A stretch of 64,000 bases of DNA from Curtobacterium citreum (lineage in GTDB: Bacteria; Actinomycetota; Actinomycetes; Actinomycetales; Microbacteriaceae): contig NZ_VFMQ01000001.1 of NCBI RefSeq assembly GCF_006715175.1, positions 3,038,001 through 3,102,000 on the forward strand. The letters are read 5' to 3'. The notes beneath the pieces are model-generated. The model was not told where the DNA came from. It made no database searches and worked only from the letters and a program-made list of their open reading frames with translations. Position numbers and translations under genes: made by a program. Numbering within the stretch: position 1 is the stretch's first letter; each line of letters opens with the position of its first letter. Below, piece by piece: positions 6,927 to 15,068 of this stretch.

Positions 6927-8044
6927 TGGGTTCGATTGAGACCTATACAACGAACGGCGGCAAGCGCTACAGGGTGCGCTACCGAACTCCGGACCGGAAG
7001 CAAACAGACAAGCGCGGCTTCAGGACGAAGCGCGACGCCGAGCTGTTCCTCGCATCGGTCGAGGTGTCGAAGGCTCGAGGTGAGTTCGTCCGCCCGGAAG
7101 ACGCACGCGAGACTATCGGTGCGCTTGGCCCCTCGTGGCTCGCGAATCAAACGCACCTGAAGCCGTCTTCGTTCCGTCCGCTGGAGATCGCATGGCGTCT
7201 GCACGTCGAGCCCGTATGGGGTGAGACGCGAGTGTCCGACGTGAAGCACAGCGCTGTGCAGACGTGGGTGACCTCGATGAGTTCGGCGAGTGCGACGACC
7301 GTGATCCGCAACTATGGAGTCCTAGCGAGCATCCTGGACACCGCGGTAAAGGACCGCCGCATCCTGACAAACCCTGCGCGTGACGTGAACCTGCCGCGGA
7401 AGAAGCGCAAGGAGCACGTGTATCTCACGCACGAGCAGGTGTCTGACCTCGCGCTCGCGGCCGGCGACCGGTCGACGCTCGTCCTCGTGCTCGCGTACAC
7501 GGGTCTGCGCTGGGGAGAGGCAGTCGGCCTCCGAGTCAAGGACGTCGACTTCACCCGACGACGGCTCAACGTCACGGTGAACGCGGTCGAGGTAGCGAAC
7601 GTCATCACGGTCGGGACGCCGAAGACCCACAAGCGGCGCTCCGTACCATTCCCCGCACTCTTGGCACCTGCGCTGCGCGAGCGCTGCCAGGGGAAGGATG
7701 GCGACGCTCTCGTCTTCGCGACGAAGCACGGCACGCACGAGCGACGCTGGCACAACGACCACGGCTGGTTCCCCGCGGCCGTGAAGAAGGCAGGGATACC
7801 GTCGACGACCCCGCACGGGCTTCGGCACACCGCTGCGAGCCTGGCGGTGAGTGCCGGCGCGAACGTGAAGGCGGTGCAACGGATGCTCGGTCACGCCTCG
7901 GCAGCGATGACACTCGACGTGTACGCGGACCTGTTCGAAGACGACCTCGACGTCGTTGCGGGCAGGCTCGATGACGGGCTCGCGCGGACAGTTGTGGGCA
8001 AGATGTGGGCAGAGGCCGCCCGAAACAAGGACGAGTCCCGCTAG
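6926..8044 (+). CDS. int: Tyrosine recombinase / phage integrase
   Basis: This is a full-length 372-residue integrase. The N-terminus has an AP2-like arm-binding domain (RYRVRYRTPDRKQTDKRGF), followed by a SAM-like core-binding domain (about 65-155). The catalytic domain has Arg195 (YTGLRWGEA), Lys233 (TPKTHKRRSVP), His297 and Arg300 (HGLRHTAAS), His323 (LGHASAAM) and the nucleophile Tyr333 (DVYADLF). All catalytic positions are intact. The gene ends 36 bp from the 3' end of tRNA-Ser, which is therefore the likely attB. Confidence 0.93.
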   Translation: MGSIETYTTNGGKRYRVRYRTPDRKQTDKRGFRTKRDAELFLASVEVSKARGEFVRPEDARETIGALGPSWLANQTHLKPSSFRPLEIAWRLHVEPVWGETRVSDVKHSAVQTWVTSMSSASATTVIRNYGVLASILDTAVKDRRILTNPARDVNLPRKKRKEHVYLTHEQVSDLALAAGDRSTLVLVLAYTGLRWGEAVGLRVKDVDFTRRRLNVTVNAVEVANVITVGTPKTHKRRSVPFPALLAPALRERCQGKDGDALVFATKHGTHERRWHNDHGWFPAAVKKAGIPSTTPHGLRHTAASLAVSAGANVKAVQRMLGHASAAMTLDVYADLFEDDLDVVAGRLDDGLARTVVGKMWAEAARNKDESR

Positions 8045-8080
8045 ATCCGCTTGCTTTCGCGGGTCAGCGGACCTCGGCAG

Positions 8081-8105
8081 TGGCGGAGGGTGTGGGATTC
8101 GAACC
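8081..8105. other. Presumed attachment site (att) at the 3' end of tRNA-Ser
   Basis: Integrases of this type recombine within the T-arm and 3' end of tRNA genes and restore them by a duplicated core. The integrase ends just beside this segment, so the crossover probably lies here. The second copy was not found in 1-8000, so the exact core cannot be set. Confidence 0.5.
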
Positions 8106-8168
8106 CACGAGACATCACTGCCCACCTGTTTTCAAGACAGGCTCCATCGGCCGCTCGGACAACCCTCC
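8081..8168 (-). tRNA. tRNA-Ser (anticodon UGA)
   Basis: The minus strand folds with acceptor arms GGAGGGT/ACCCTCC, an anticodon stem CTGTC..GACAG around the loop TTGAAAA (anticodon TGA), a long variable arm typical of class II tRNA, a T-arm GTGGGTTCGAATCCCAC and an encoded CCA. It reads UCA codons. The 3' end faces the integrase gene. It shares strand with serS and the HAD gene but is separated from them by a hairpin. Confidence 0.95.
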
Positions 8169-8171
8169 AGC

Positions 8172-8203
8172 GACGCGACCACGTGGCGAGACGTGATCGC
8201 GTC
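8172..8203 (-). terminator. Hairpin between the serS-HAD operon and tRNA-Ser
   Basis: GACGCGACCACGT pairs with ACGTGATCGCGTC (12 of 13 positions) around a 6-base loop, downstream of the HAD stop and just before the tRNA 5' end. Confidence 0.6.
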
Positions 8204-8231
8204 CCGAGGAGTCTAGCGGCCCCGCCGACCG

Positions 8232-9137
8232 TCAGCGCGGGAGCGTGTCGAGCGCCGCGGCCAGACCGTCGTCGGTGACCCCGCCGGTCAGCTCGTTGCC
8301 CGCGTCGACGACGTCGGACGGTGCCTGCCCCATGACGACACCACGCCCGGAGGTCGAGGCCCACCGGAGCATGTCGATGTCGTTCCGCCCGTCACCGGCC
8401 GCCATGACCCGGGAGCGCGGGATGTCGAGCCACTCGCGCACACGCTCCATCGCGGTGGCCTTCGTCACGCCCTCTGGTGCGATGTCGAGCCACGACGTCC
8501 AGCCGACCGAGTAGGAGACCTTGTGCAGGCCCATCCGCTCGACGACCTGCAGGAAGTCCTCGGTGTCGTGCCCGGGCGAGATGACGACCACGCGCGTGGC
8601 CTCGACCCCGAGCAGCCGCTCGAAGGGGACGTGCTCGCCGGAGACCGTCATGGTGTCGTCGGGGAAGTTGCCGGACAGCAGGAAGTGGCCGGTCTCGTCC
8701 TCCACGCCGAACGCCGCGTTCTCGAGTGCGCCGTGGATGGTCTGCAACACCTCGGACGGGTCGAAGCGCTCGACGTGCACGCGGTCGTACCCGCCGTCCT
8801 CGCGGCGCCCCAGGATCAGCGCCCCGTTCGCGCAGACGAGGTACTTCGGGCGGATGCCGAGCGTCTCGAGCAGCGGCACCGTCATGCCCTCGCTGCGACC
8901 GGTGGACAGCATGACCTCGTGCCCGGCGGCCTCGGCGTCGCGCACGGCGGCCACGACGGCGTCGGTGATGACCCCGTCCTCGCGCATCGTCGTGCCGTCG
9001 ACGTCGAGCGCCACGAGCCACCGCTTCGTCCGAGCCGGAGCACCAGCAGCGCCGGCGCCGCCCCCGGCAGCGCCAGCTGCGCCGGCGGTGCCGCCACCCT
9101 GCGCCGACCCGTCCACGAACCGCCCCGCGGTGCTCAT
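8232..9137 (-). CDS. HAD-superfamily (Cof-like) phosphatase
   Basis: The 301-residue protein has motif I DVDGT (about residue 49), motif II LSTGRS, and motifs III/IV with a Lys and [10 protein letters not shown] near the C-terminus. This is the Cof/sugar-phosphatase subgroup with a C2 cap, acting on small phosphorylated metabolites. The first ~40 residues are Ala/Gly low complexity and probably disordered. The ATG at 9137 overlaps the serS stop (ATGA), so it is the second gene of the serS operon, an arrangement common in actinobacteria. The specific substrate is unknown. Confidence 0.85.
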   Translation of the reverse strand: MSTAGRFVDGSAQGGGTAGAAGAAGGGAGAAGAPARTKRWLVALDVDGTTMREDGVITDAVVAAVRDAEAAGHEVMLSTGRSEGMTVPLLETLGIRPKYLVCANGALILGRREDGGYDRVHVERFDPSEVLQTIHGALENAAFGVEDETGHFLLSGNFPDDTMTVSGEHVPFERLLGVEATRVVVISPGHDTEDFLQVVERMGLHKVSYSVGWTSWLDIAPEGVTKATAMERVREWLDIPRSRVMAAGDGRNDIDMLRWASTSGRGVVMGQAPSDVVDAGNELTGGVTDDGLAAALDTLPR

Positions 9138-10402
9138 CGGGGTGCGATCACCTCGACGCCGCCCAGGTACGGCCGGAGCACCTCGGGCACGACGACCGAA
9201 CCGTCCTCTTGTTGGTGCGTCTCGAGGATCGCGACGATCCACCGGGTGGTGGCGAGGGTGCCGTTGAGCGTGGCGACCGGCGCGGTCTTGCCGCTCTCGG
9301 TGCGGTACCGGGTGTCCAGGCGACGGGCCTGGAACGTGGTGCAGTTCGAGGTCGAGGTCAGCTCGCGGAAGGTGCCCTGCGTCGGGACCCACGCCTCGAT
9401 GTCGTACTTCCGCGCAGCACTCGTGCCGAGGTCGCCGCCGGCGACGTCGATGACGCGGTAGTGCAGTCCGAGGTCCTGCATCATCGACTCCTGCATCGCG
9501 ACCAGGCGCTGGTGCTCCGCCTCGGCGTGCTCGGGCAGGGCGTACGAGAACATCTCGAGCTTGTTGAACTGGTGCACGCGGAGGATGCCGCGGTTGTCCT
9601 TGCCTGCCGACCCGGCCTCGCGCCGGTAGCACGTCGACCAGCCGGCGTACCGGATGCCCTCGCCCGACTCCGGGAACGACAGGATCTCGTCGGCGTGGAA
9701 CCCGGCGAGGGCGACCTCGCTCGTGCCGGTCAGGTACAGGTCGTCGGCCTCGAGCCGGTAGACCTCGGCCGCGTGCTCGCCGAGGAACCCGGTGCCCGCC
9801 ATGGTCTCCGGGCGCACGAGCGTCGGGGTGATGAGCGGCTCGAACCCGTGCTGGACCGCGCGGTCGAGCCCGAGGTTCATGAGCGCGATCTCGAGCCGGG
9901 CGCCGAGGCCGCGGAGGAAGTAGAAGCGCGAGCCCGAGACCTTGACGCCGCGCGGGATGTCGATGATGCCGAGGTGCTCGCCGAGGTCGGCGTGGTCCTT
10001 CGGCTCGAACGAGAACGTCGGCTTCGTGCCGACCGTGCGGAGCGTGACGAAGTCGTCCTCGCCGCCCTTGGGCGCGTCCGGCAGCACGACGTTCGGAATG
10101 GACCGGACGACGCGGTCGAACGACTCCTCGGCCGCGGTGACCTCGGCCTGCGCCTCCTTGACCTTCGCGGCGAGCGCCTGCGCCTGCTGTACGAGGGCGG
10201 CCTTCTCGTCCTTCGGGGCCTTCGCGACGGTCTTGCCGAAGGCGTTCTGCTCGGCGCGGAGCGCCTCGAACGCCGTGATCGCCGCGCGGCGCGCCGCGTC
10301 CGCCGCCACCGCGTCGTCGACGACGGACACGGAGGCGCCGCGCGCCTCCTGCGAAGCCTTGATGACGTCCGGGTGGTCGCGCAGCAGCTGGAGATCGATC
10401 AC
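9134..10402 (-). CDS. serS: Seryl-tRNA synthetase
   Basis: The 422 residues match the usual length. Residues ~25-105 form the long helical arm that contacts the tRNA variable arm. The class II core shows motif 2 ([20 protein letters not shown]), with the TGTSEVAL loop before it and the motif 3 region NGTLATTRW near residue 385. It charges tRNA-Ser with serine in the cytosol. It is the promoter-proximal gene of a two-gene operon with the HAD phosphatase, and tRNA-Ser(UGA) follows downstream on the same strand. Confidence 0.97.
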   Translation of the reverse strand: MIDLQLLRDHPDVIKASQEARGASVSVVDDAVAADAARRAAITAFEALRAEQNAFGKTVAKAPKDEKAALVQQAQALAAKVKEAQAEVTAAEESFDRVVRSIPNVVLPDAPKGGEDDFVTLRTVGTKPTFSFEPKDHADLGEHLGIIDIPRGVKVSGSRFYFLRGLGARLEIALMNLGLDRAVQHGFEPLITPTLVRPETMAGTGFLGEHAAEVYRLEADDLYLTGTSEVALAGFHADEILSFPESGEGIRYAGWSTCYRREAGSAGKDNRGILRVHQFNKLEMFSYALPEHAEAEHQRLVAMQESMMQDLGLHYRVIDVAGGDLGTSAARKYDIEAWVPTQGTFRELTSTSNCTTFQARRLDTRYRTESGKTAPVATLNGTLATTRWIVAILETHQQEDGSVVVPEVLRPYLGGVEVIAPR

Positions 10403-10432
10403 CGGTTCATCCTAGGGGGACCCGGTGACGGA

Positions 10433-10468
10433 CCGGAGGCCCGTGGCAGCGCTGCCACGGGCCTCCGG
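10433..10468. terminator. 36-base perfect palindrome downstream of the MarR gene
   Basis: The sequence is fully self-complementary about its centre (arm CCGGAGGCCCGTGGCAGC). It lies between the MarR stop (10473) and the serS start, both on the minus strand. It resembles the GGAGG-type palindromes near 28715, 36532, 39257 and 55399. Confidence 0.7.
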
Positions 10469-10472
10469 CCCG

Positions 10473-10949
10473 TCATCCGGTCGCGTCCGTCGACGGGTCG
10501 TCGCGCAGGGCGGCGACCATCCCACGGAGCAGGCGGAAGGCCGCTGCGCGGCCCGCCTCGTCGAGGTCCCGGGTCATGCGGAGCTCGACCTCGCGGACGG
10601 CGGCGCTCGCGCGCTCGCGCTGCCGCCAGCCCGCCGCCGTGAGGCGCGTCGGCAACACCTTGCCCGCGGTCGGCGTCGCGGCCCGCGCGACGACGCCGTC
10701 CCGCTCGAGCTGCTGCAGGAGCGTGTTCATCGACTGGCGGGTGACGAAGGTGCCGCGCGCGAGCTCGGAGTTCGACATCCCGGGGCGCTGCGCGAGCAGT
10801 TCGAGGCACGAGTAGTGCGTGATCGTCATGCCGAAGGGACGGAGGGCGTCCTCCATCGCGGCTCGGAGGGCGCTCGCGGCCTCCTTGAGGACGTACCCGA
10901 CGGAGGAGTCGAGGTCGATGCGCTCGTCGTGTCGATCGTCTTGACGCAT
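10473..10949 (-). CDS. MarR-family transcriptional regulator
   Basis: The 158-residue protein has a winged-helix core (MSNSELARGTFVTRQSMNTL; wing near GVVARAATPTAGKVLPTRLT) flanked by dimerisation helices, as in MarR. The ATG at 10949 was chosen because upstream in-frame starts would cross the divergent promoter. It is divergent from a VOC-family gene, with a clean inverted repeat in the gap, so it likely represses itself and that gene. The ligand is unknown. Confidence 0.85.
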   Translation of the reverse strand: MRQDDRHDERIDLDSSVGYVLKEAASALRAAMEDALRPFGMTITHYSCLELLAQRPGMSNSELARGTFVTRQSMNTLLQQLERDGVVARAATPTAGKVLPTRLTAAGWRQRERASAAVREVELRMTRDLDEAGRAAAFRLLRGMVAALRDDPSTDATG

Positions 10950-10956
10950 GTCAGGA

Positions 10957-10983
10957 GTCTGACATAGATTCATCGTGTCAGAC
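10957..10983. promoter_or_regulatory. Probable MarR operator
   Basis: A perfect inverted repeat GTCTGACA (10957-10964) / TGTCAGAC (10976-10983) lies between the divergent MarR and VOC genes. A further half-site CTGACA follows at 10986. CATAGAT in the spacer could be part of a -10 element. Confidence 0.65.
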
Positions 10984-11010
10984 AACTGACACACAACGAA
11001 GGAGCACACC

Positions 11011-11379
11011 ATGACCGCCACCGGGATCGACTTCACCTCGCTGCAGGTCCGCGACCTCGACGCCGCACAGGCGTTCTACGAGCGGTACCTCGGGCTCGTC
11101 CGATCCCCCGCCGGCCCGCCGCACGCCGTCGTGTTCCAGACCGAGCCGATCGCGTTCGCACTGCGCGACGTGGTCCCCGGCACCGACCTGGACGCCGCCC
11201 CGCAGCCGGGCCTCGGGGTGGCGCTGTGGTTCCACGCGACCGACGTCCAGGCGACCCACGACGCGCTCGTCGCCGACGGCCACGAGATCGTCACCGCACC
11301 GTTCGACGGCCCCTTCGGTCGGACCTTCACGTTCGCCGACCCGGACGGCTACCACGTGACGCTCCACGACGGACGCTGA
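11011..11379 (+). CDS. VOC-family (glyoxalase/bleomycin-resistance fold) protein
   Basis: The 122-residue protein has two beta-alpha-beta-beta-beta repeats: one starts FTSLQVRDLDAAQAFYERYL and the other has WFHATDVQATHDAL and ends FADPDGYHVTLHD. A good GAAGGAG site precedes the ATG. Members bind metals and act as dioxygenases, lyases or antibiotic-binding proteins. Control by the divergent MarR regulator hints at a role in aromatic or toxic compound response, but the substrate is not readable. Confidence 0.8.
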   Translation: MTATGIDFTSLQVRDLDAAQAFYERYLGLVRSPAGPPHAVVFQTEPIAFALRDVVPGTDLDAAPQPGLGVALWFHATDVQATHDALVADGHEIVTAPFDGPFGRTFTFADPDGYHVTLHDGR

Positions 11380-11420
11380 CGCCCGTCCGCTCGCAGGGCG
11401 CGGTCGGTAACGTCGGGGGC

Positions 11421-12503
11421 ATGTCGACCCCATCGGAGACCGCGCCCGCGGACCAGGACGCCCTCCCGACCGAACAGAAGACGGCCGCCGTCGTCTACAA
11501 CCCGGTCAAGGTGCACCTGGAGACCCTGAAGAGCACCGTCGCGAAGCACCAGCAGGAGGCCGGCTGGGCTGAGACCCTGTGGTTCGAGACCACGGAGGAG
11601 GACCCGGGCGGCGGCATGACGAAGGCCGCGCTCGAGGCCGGGGCCGACGTCGTCGCCGCGGCCGGCGGGGACGGCACCGTCCGCGCCGTCGCCGAGGTCG
11701 TGCACGGCTCGGCGGCTGCACTCGCCCTGCTCCCGAGCGGGACGGGCAACCTCCTCGCGCGCAACATCCCCTCGCCGATCGACGACCTGGGCGCGAGCGT
11801 CCGGACGATATTCCGCGGCGAGGACCGCCCGATCGACATCGGCGAGGTCCAGGTCGAACGCCCCGACGGCAGCCGCGAGGAGTTCGGGTTCGTCGTGATG
11901 GCCGGCCTCGGCCTGGACGCCCGCATGCTCGTGAACACCAAGCCCGAGCTCAAGAAGAAGGTCGGCTGGCTCGCCTACGTCGACTCGCTCTTCCGCTCGG
12001 TGCGGGACGCCGACGCGTTCGAGTTCCGGTACCGGCTGGACGGCGAGAGCAACCAGTCGGTGCGCGCCCACTCGCTGATCGTCGGCAACTGCGGCATGCT
12101 GCAGGCCGGCGCGACGCTGCTGCCGGACGCCGAGATCGACGACGGCGTCTTCGACATCGTGGTCATGCGTCCCCGCGGCTTCTTCGGCTGGGTCCGGATC
12201 GGCGCCCGGGTGTTCTGGGAGAACGCGATCCTGCGCTCGTTCCAGCGCTCGAAGATCGGGCAGACCCAGGTCGGCAAGCGCATCGCGACCGCGGCCCGCG
12301 AGGAGCGCCCGCTGCGCTACCTGCGCGGTGAGGAGTTCGTGGCACGCCTCGAGCGGCCGGACGAGTTCGAGATCGACGGCGACCCGGTGGGCGAGGTCGT
12401 CGCGTTCCGGGCGAGGATCGACGCCGGCGGGCTGCGGGTCCGGGTCGCCGGGCCGCAGGACCAGACGCGCAACACCCGGCGGGTCGAGGACGCGCACAGC
12501 TGA
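11421..12503 (+). CDS. Diacylglycerol/lipid kinase family protein
   Basis: The 360-residue protein has the DAGK catalytic signature: AVVYNPVKV at the N-terminus, AAGGDGTVRAVAEVV (nucleotide-binding GGDGT) near residue 80, and LPSGTGNLLARN. The C-terminal beta domain contains GNCGMLQAGATLLPDAEIDDG. Bacterial members phosphorylate diacylglycerol or related lipids at the inner membrane face. The ATG at 11421 was chosen over a longer frame that overlaps the VOC gene. The spacing of 41 bases allows co-transcription with the VOC gene. Confidence 0.88.
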   Translation: MSTPSETAPADQDALPTEQKTAAVVYNPVKVHLETLKSTVAKHQQEAGWAETLWFETTEEDPGGGMTKAALEAGADVVAAAGGDGTVRAVAEVVHGSAAALALLPSGTGNLLARNIPSPIDDLGASVRTIFRGEDRPIDIGEVQVERPDGSREEFGFVVMAGLGLDARMLVNTKPELKKKVGWLAYVDSLFRSVRDADAFEFRYRLDGESNQSVRAHSLIVGNCGMLQAGATLLPDAEIDDGVFDIVVMRPRGFFGWVRIGARVFWENAILRSFQRSKIGQTQVGKRIATAAREERPLRYLRGEEFVARLERPDEFEIDGDPVGEVVAFRARIDAGGLRVRVAGPQDQTRNTRRVEDAHS

Positions 12504-12509
12504 CGTGGG

Positions 12510-12535
12510 CCGGGCGGCGGCCCCGCGCCGCCCGG
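12510..12535. terminator. GC-rich hairpin between convergent genes
   Basis: CCGGGCGGCG pairs perfectly with CGCCGCCCGG around 6 bases, midway between the lipid kinase stop (12503) and the pheA stop (12537). Confidence 0.8.
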
Positions 12536-12536
12536 T

Positions 12537-13493
12537 TCAGTCCGCGTCGGGCTCGCCGGAGACGATCGCGCGCAGCCAGTCCCGCGCCTCGACGAACGCC
12601 TCGTCGGAGTAGCGCGCCGACACCTCCGGCCGGAACCCGTCCGCCCGCGGGTACGACCCGAGGAACGTCACGCGCGGGCTGAACCGCCGCAGGCCGAGCA
12701 GCGCGTCCGCCACCCGCTCGTCGTGCACGTGGCCGTCCAGGTCGATGACGAACCGGTAGCGCCCGAGCTCGTCACCGATCGGCCGCGAGGACAGCAGCCC
12801 CATGTTGATGCCCCGCGTCGCGAACTGCTCGAGCATGTCGACGAGCGCACCGGGGTGGTCCGCCGGCAGCTCCACGATGACGCTCGTCTTGTCCGCCCCG
12901 GTCCGCGGCGGGATCGCCAGCGTGCGTGACACGAGCACGAACCGGGTGACCGCCGACGCGTTGTCCCCGATCGACGACGCGAGCACGGCCAGGTCGTGGT
13001 GGTCGGTGATCCCGGGCGGGGCGACCGCGGCGTCCGCGACGGGGTGCTCGTCGAGCAGGGCAGTCGCTGCGGCGACGTTCGAGGACGCCGGGATGTGCCC
13101 GTGTCCGCGCAGGTTCGTCTCGAGCCAGCGGTGGGTCTGGGCGTAGGCGACCGGGTGCGCGTTCACGGTGCGGACGTCCGCGAGGGCCGTGCCGTGCCGG
13201 GCGACGAGCACGAAGTCGACCGGCACCAGGTACTCGCCGACGATGCGGACGCCGGGGATCCGGGCGAGGGCGTCCTGCGTGGCGCTGACCCCGCCGTCGA
13301 CGCTGTTCTCGATCGCGATCACGGCGCCGACGGACCGGCCGGTGACGACGTCGTCGAGCGCCTCGCCGACGTTGTTCACGCTGCGCCAGGGCTTGCCGGC
13401 CGCGGCGTCGACGAGCCTCAGGGCCGCCTCGGTGAAGGTGCCGGCGGGACCGAGGTACGAGTAGGTGTCGGTCGGCTCGGCGCGCTCGGTCAT
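12537..13493 (-). CDS. pheA: Prephenate dehydratase
   Basis: The 318-residue single-function enzyme converts prephenate to phenylpyruvate in phenylalanine synthesis. The catalytic domain begins YSYLGPAGTFTEAAL and contains IENSVDGGVSATQDAL and the TRF motif (Thr183-Arg184-Phe185). A C-terminal ACT domain (about 200-280, ADHPGALVDMLEQFATRGIN) is the phenylalanine sensor; the usual ESRP is SSRP here. A 14-base palindrome sits just upstream of the start. Confidence 0.95.
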   Translation of the reverse strand: MTERAEPTDTYSYLGPAGTFTEAALRLVDAAAGKPWRSVNNVGEALDDVVTGRSVGAVIAIENSVDGGVSATQDALARIPGVRIVGEYLVPVDFVLVARHGTALADVRTVNAHPVAYAQTHRWLETNLRGHGHIPASSNVAAATALLDEHPVADAAVAPPGITDHHDLAVLASSIGDNASAVTRFVLVSRTLAIPPRTGADKTSVIVELPADHPGALVDMLEQFATRGINMGLLSSRPIGDELGRYRFVIDLDGHVHDERVADALLGLRRFSPRVTFLGSYPRADGFRPEVSARYSDEAFVEARDWLRAIVSGEPDAD

Positions 13494-13505
13494 GCCTCCG
13501 AGCCT

Positions 13506-13519
13506 ACTGGTGTACCAGT
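13506..13519. promoter_or_regulatory. Palindrome upstream of pheA (possible operator)
   Basis: ACTGGTGTACCAGT is a perfect dyad located 13-26 bases upstream of the pheA start codon, overlapping the likely promoter or leader. No regulator gene is adjacent, so its function is inferred from position. Confidence 0.4.
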
Positions 13520-13571
13520 CCCGTCACACCGACGCGGACCGCGCCCGGCCCGCCGACGCGCAGCGTGCCCA

Positions 13572-14606
13572 TCAGGTCCGGACGAGCAGCGTGTCCGAGT
13601 CGCCGTTCCGCCCCACCGTCCGGAACCCGGCCCGCTCGTACAGGATCCGCGCCCCGGTGTTCCCGTCCTCGACGCTCAGGCTGACCCCCGGCCACCCCGC
13701 AGCCCGCCCGGCGTCGAGCAGGCGTTCGAGGAGCGCTCCCCCGACACCGCGTCCGCGCCCCCGGGCGTCGACGGCGATCGTCAGCTCGGGCACGTCCGCG
13801 GCGACGAACCCGTACCCGGGGTCGTCCTCCGGCAGGAACCGCGCCCACGCCACCCCGACCGGGCCGTCCCCGTCCACGGCGACGACACCGCGGTCCCGGG
13901 CCGGGTCGAACCCGTCGAAGTAGTGCGCGAACTCGGGGCGGTCGAGGTCGGCGTCCGTGAACGTCTCGGTCCGCCAGTTCATCGCCCGGAGCGTCGCCCG
14001 GCGCAGCAGCGGTCCGTCGTCGGCGGTGGCGTCGCGGAACAGCACCCCGGGGACCTCGGGTAGCCCCTCGCCGGCGTCCGCGCCGGTCAGCCGCGCCTCA
14101 CAGAGTGCCTCGTCCCCCCGCGGGTACGTCAGCGCGGCGAACCGCCCCTCGGGGTCGAGCCGGCCGAGGAGCGCCCGGGTGATCCCGTCGAGCTGCGCGA
14201 CCTGCTCGTCGGCGAGGGCGTCGATCACGTAGCGGCGCGCGGTCCGGACGTGCTCGGGCGCGGCCTGCACGATCGTGTCGTACCCGGCGTCGGTCAGTCG
14301 GACGTCGGTCGCCCGCCGGTCGTCGGCGGACGGGCACCGCGTCACGAGACCGCGCTTCTCGAGCCGGGACACGACGTGCGACAGCCGCGGGAGCGAGGCG
14401 TTGGTGGCCGCGGCGAGCGCCGACATCCGCAGCGTGCGGGACTCCGTCTCGGACAGCATCGCGACGACCATGTAGTCGAAGTGGGTCAGGTCCGCGTCCC
14501 GCTGCAGCTGCTGGTCGAGCGCCGCGGGCAGGAGCTCCATGACGGCGACGAGCTTCATCCAGGCACGCAGCTGGTCGCGCGTCAGCCACGGGGTCTCGTC
14601 GGTCAT
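13572..14606 (-). CDS. MarR-type regulator fused to a GNAT acetyltransferase
   Basis: The first ~150 residues form a MarR winged helix (LRMSALAAATNASLPRLSHV and RCPSADDRRATDVRLTDAG). The rest (about 185-344) is a GNAT domain with an acetyl-CoA loop (DARGRGRGVGGALLERLL) and a C-terminal NTGARILYERAGF. Such fusions may couple DNA binding to acetylation or to detoxification of an amine; the target is unknown. The ATG at 14606 and a GTG at 14612 are both possible starts. An inverted repeat upstream suggests autoregulation. Confidence 0.85.
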   Translation of the reverse strand: MTDETPWLTRDQLRAWMKLVAVMELLPAALDQQLQRDADLTHFDYMVVAMLSETESRTLRMSALAAATNASLPRLSHVVSRLEKRGLVTRCPSADDRRATDVRLTDAGYDTIVQAAPEHVRTARRYVIDALADEQVAQLDGITRALLGRLDPEGRFAALTYPRGDEALCEARLTGADAGEGLPEVPGVLFRDATADDGPLLRRATLRAMNWRTETFTDADLDRPEFAHYFDGFDPARDRGVVAVDGDGPVGVAWARFLPEDDPGYGFVAADVPELTIAVDARGRGRGVGGALLERLLDAGRAAGWPGVSLSVEDGNTGARILYERAGFRTVGRNGDSDTLLVRT

Positions 14607-14615
14607 CCCCACATG

Positions 14616-15068
14616 CTACCGATTGGTTGTCGCTGCAACCAGTGGCCTGCGCCGTCGGGCCACGACGATCCCGGCGACGAGCACCCCGACCACCACCGCG
14701 AGCAGGACCCCCTCGACGACGAGCAGCCGGGTCGTGTAGTCGAACGGCAGCACCGTCGGGTTCTTCTGCCCGTGCGCCTTCGCGGCGATCTCCGGCACGA
14801 CGACGAGCGCGAGCACGCTCCCGAGCACGACGGCGGCCTGGACCGTGACGAGCACCCAGACGCGCAGCGACCGCCCGGCCCGGCGGAGCAGCAACCCCGC
14901 GCCGACGACGAACGGCGACAGCAGGACGTCGTGCAGCAGGACCGCTGCGACGAGCCACGTCACGAGCCCCCAGATGCGCTCCGGCCGCACGGTCGTGACC
15001 ATCGTCCACGCGCCGAACGCCATCACGAGCACGCCCACCAGGACGAGCACGGTCCTCGCGGCCCTCAT
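14616..15068 (-). CDS. Small integral membrane protein next to the Mo oxidoreductase
   Basis: The 150-residue protein has about four hydrophobic helices (starting at VLVLVGVLVMAFGAW, then VTWLVAAVLLHDVLLS, VWVLVTVQAAVVLGS, LLVVEGVLLAVVVG). The ATG at 15068 overlaps the stop of the upstream oxidoreductase (ATGA), so the two are co-translated. It may be a membrane partner of that enzyme, but no cofactor ligand pattern is clear. Family not identified. Confidence 0.75.
   Translation of the reverse strand: MRAARTVLVLVGVLVMAFGAWTMVTTVRPERIWGLVTWLVAAVLLHDVLLSPFVVGAGLLLRRAGRSLRVWVLVTVQAAVVLGSVLALVVVPEIAAKAHGQKNPTVLPFDYTTRLLVVEGVLLAVVVGVLVAGIVVARRRRPLVAATTNR
14624..14641. promoter_or_regulatory. Inverted repeat upstream of the MarR-GNAT gene
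   Basis: TGGTTG and CAACCA are separated by 6 bases, a spacing typical of MarR sites. It lies 18-35 bases upstream of the MarR-GNAT start, inside the 3' end of the preceding membrane-protein gene. Confidence 0.5.

Larger units (their letters stand above)
1..8080. mobile_element. Right-hand part of an integrated phage-like element (prophage or satellite)
   Basis: The integrase gene ends 36 bp before the 3' end of a tRNA-Ser gene, the usual target of tyrosine integrases. The module has integrase and repressor on one strand and excisionase, HTH genes and a replication organizer on the other, as in temperate actinophages. A tail protein gene lies further in. GC is lower than in the flanking chromosome: a 60-base sample at 481 is 42% GC. 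No second copy of the tRNA 3' end was seen, so the left end lies outside the window and the true extent is unknown. No terminase, portal or capsid gene is visible, so this may be a remnant, a satellite, or only the early end of a full prophage. Confidence 0.75.

Noticed and set aside
1..8000. Second copy of the tRNA-Ser 3' end as left attachment site
   Set aside because: I scanned for the T-arm and acceptor-end sequence and saw no match, so no left boundary is claimed.
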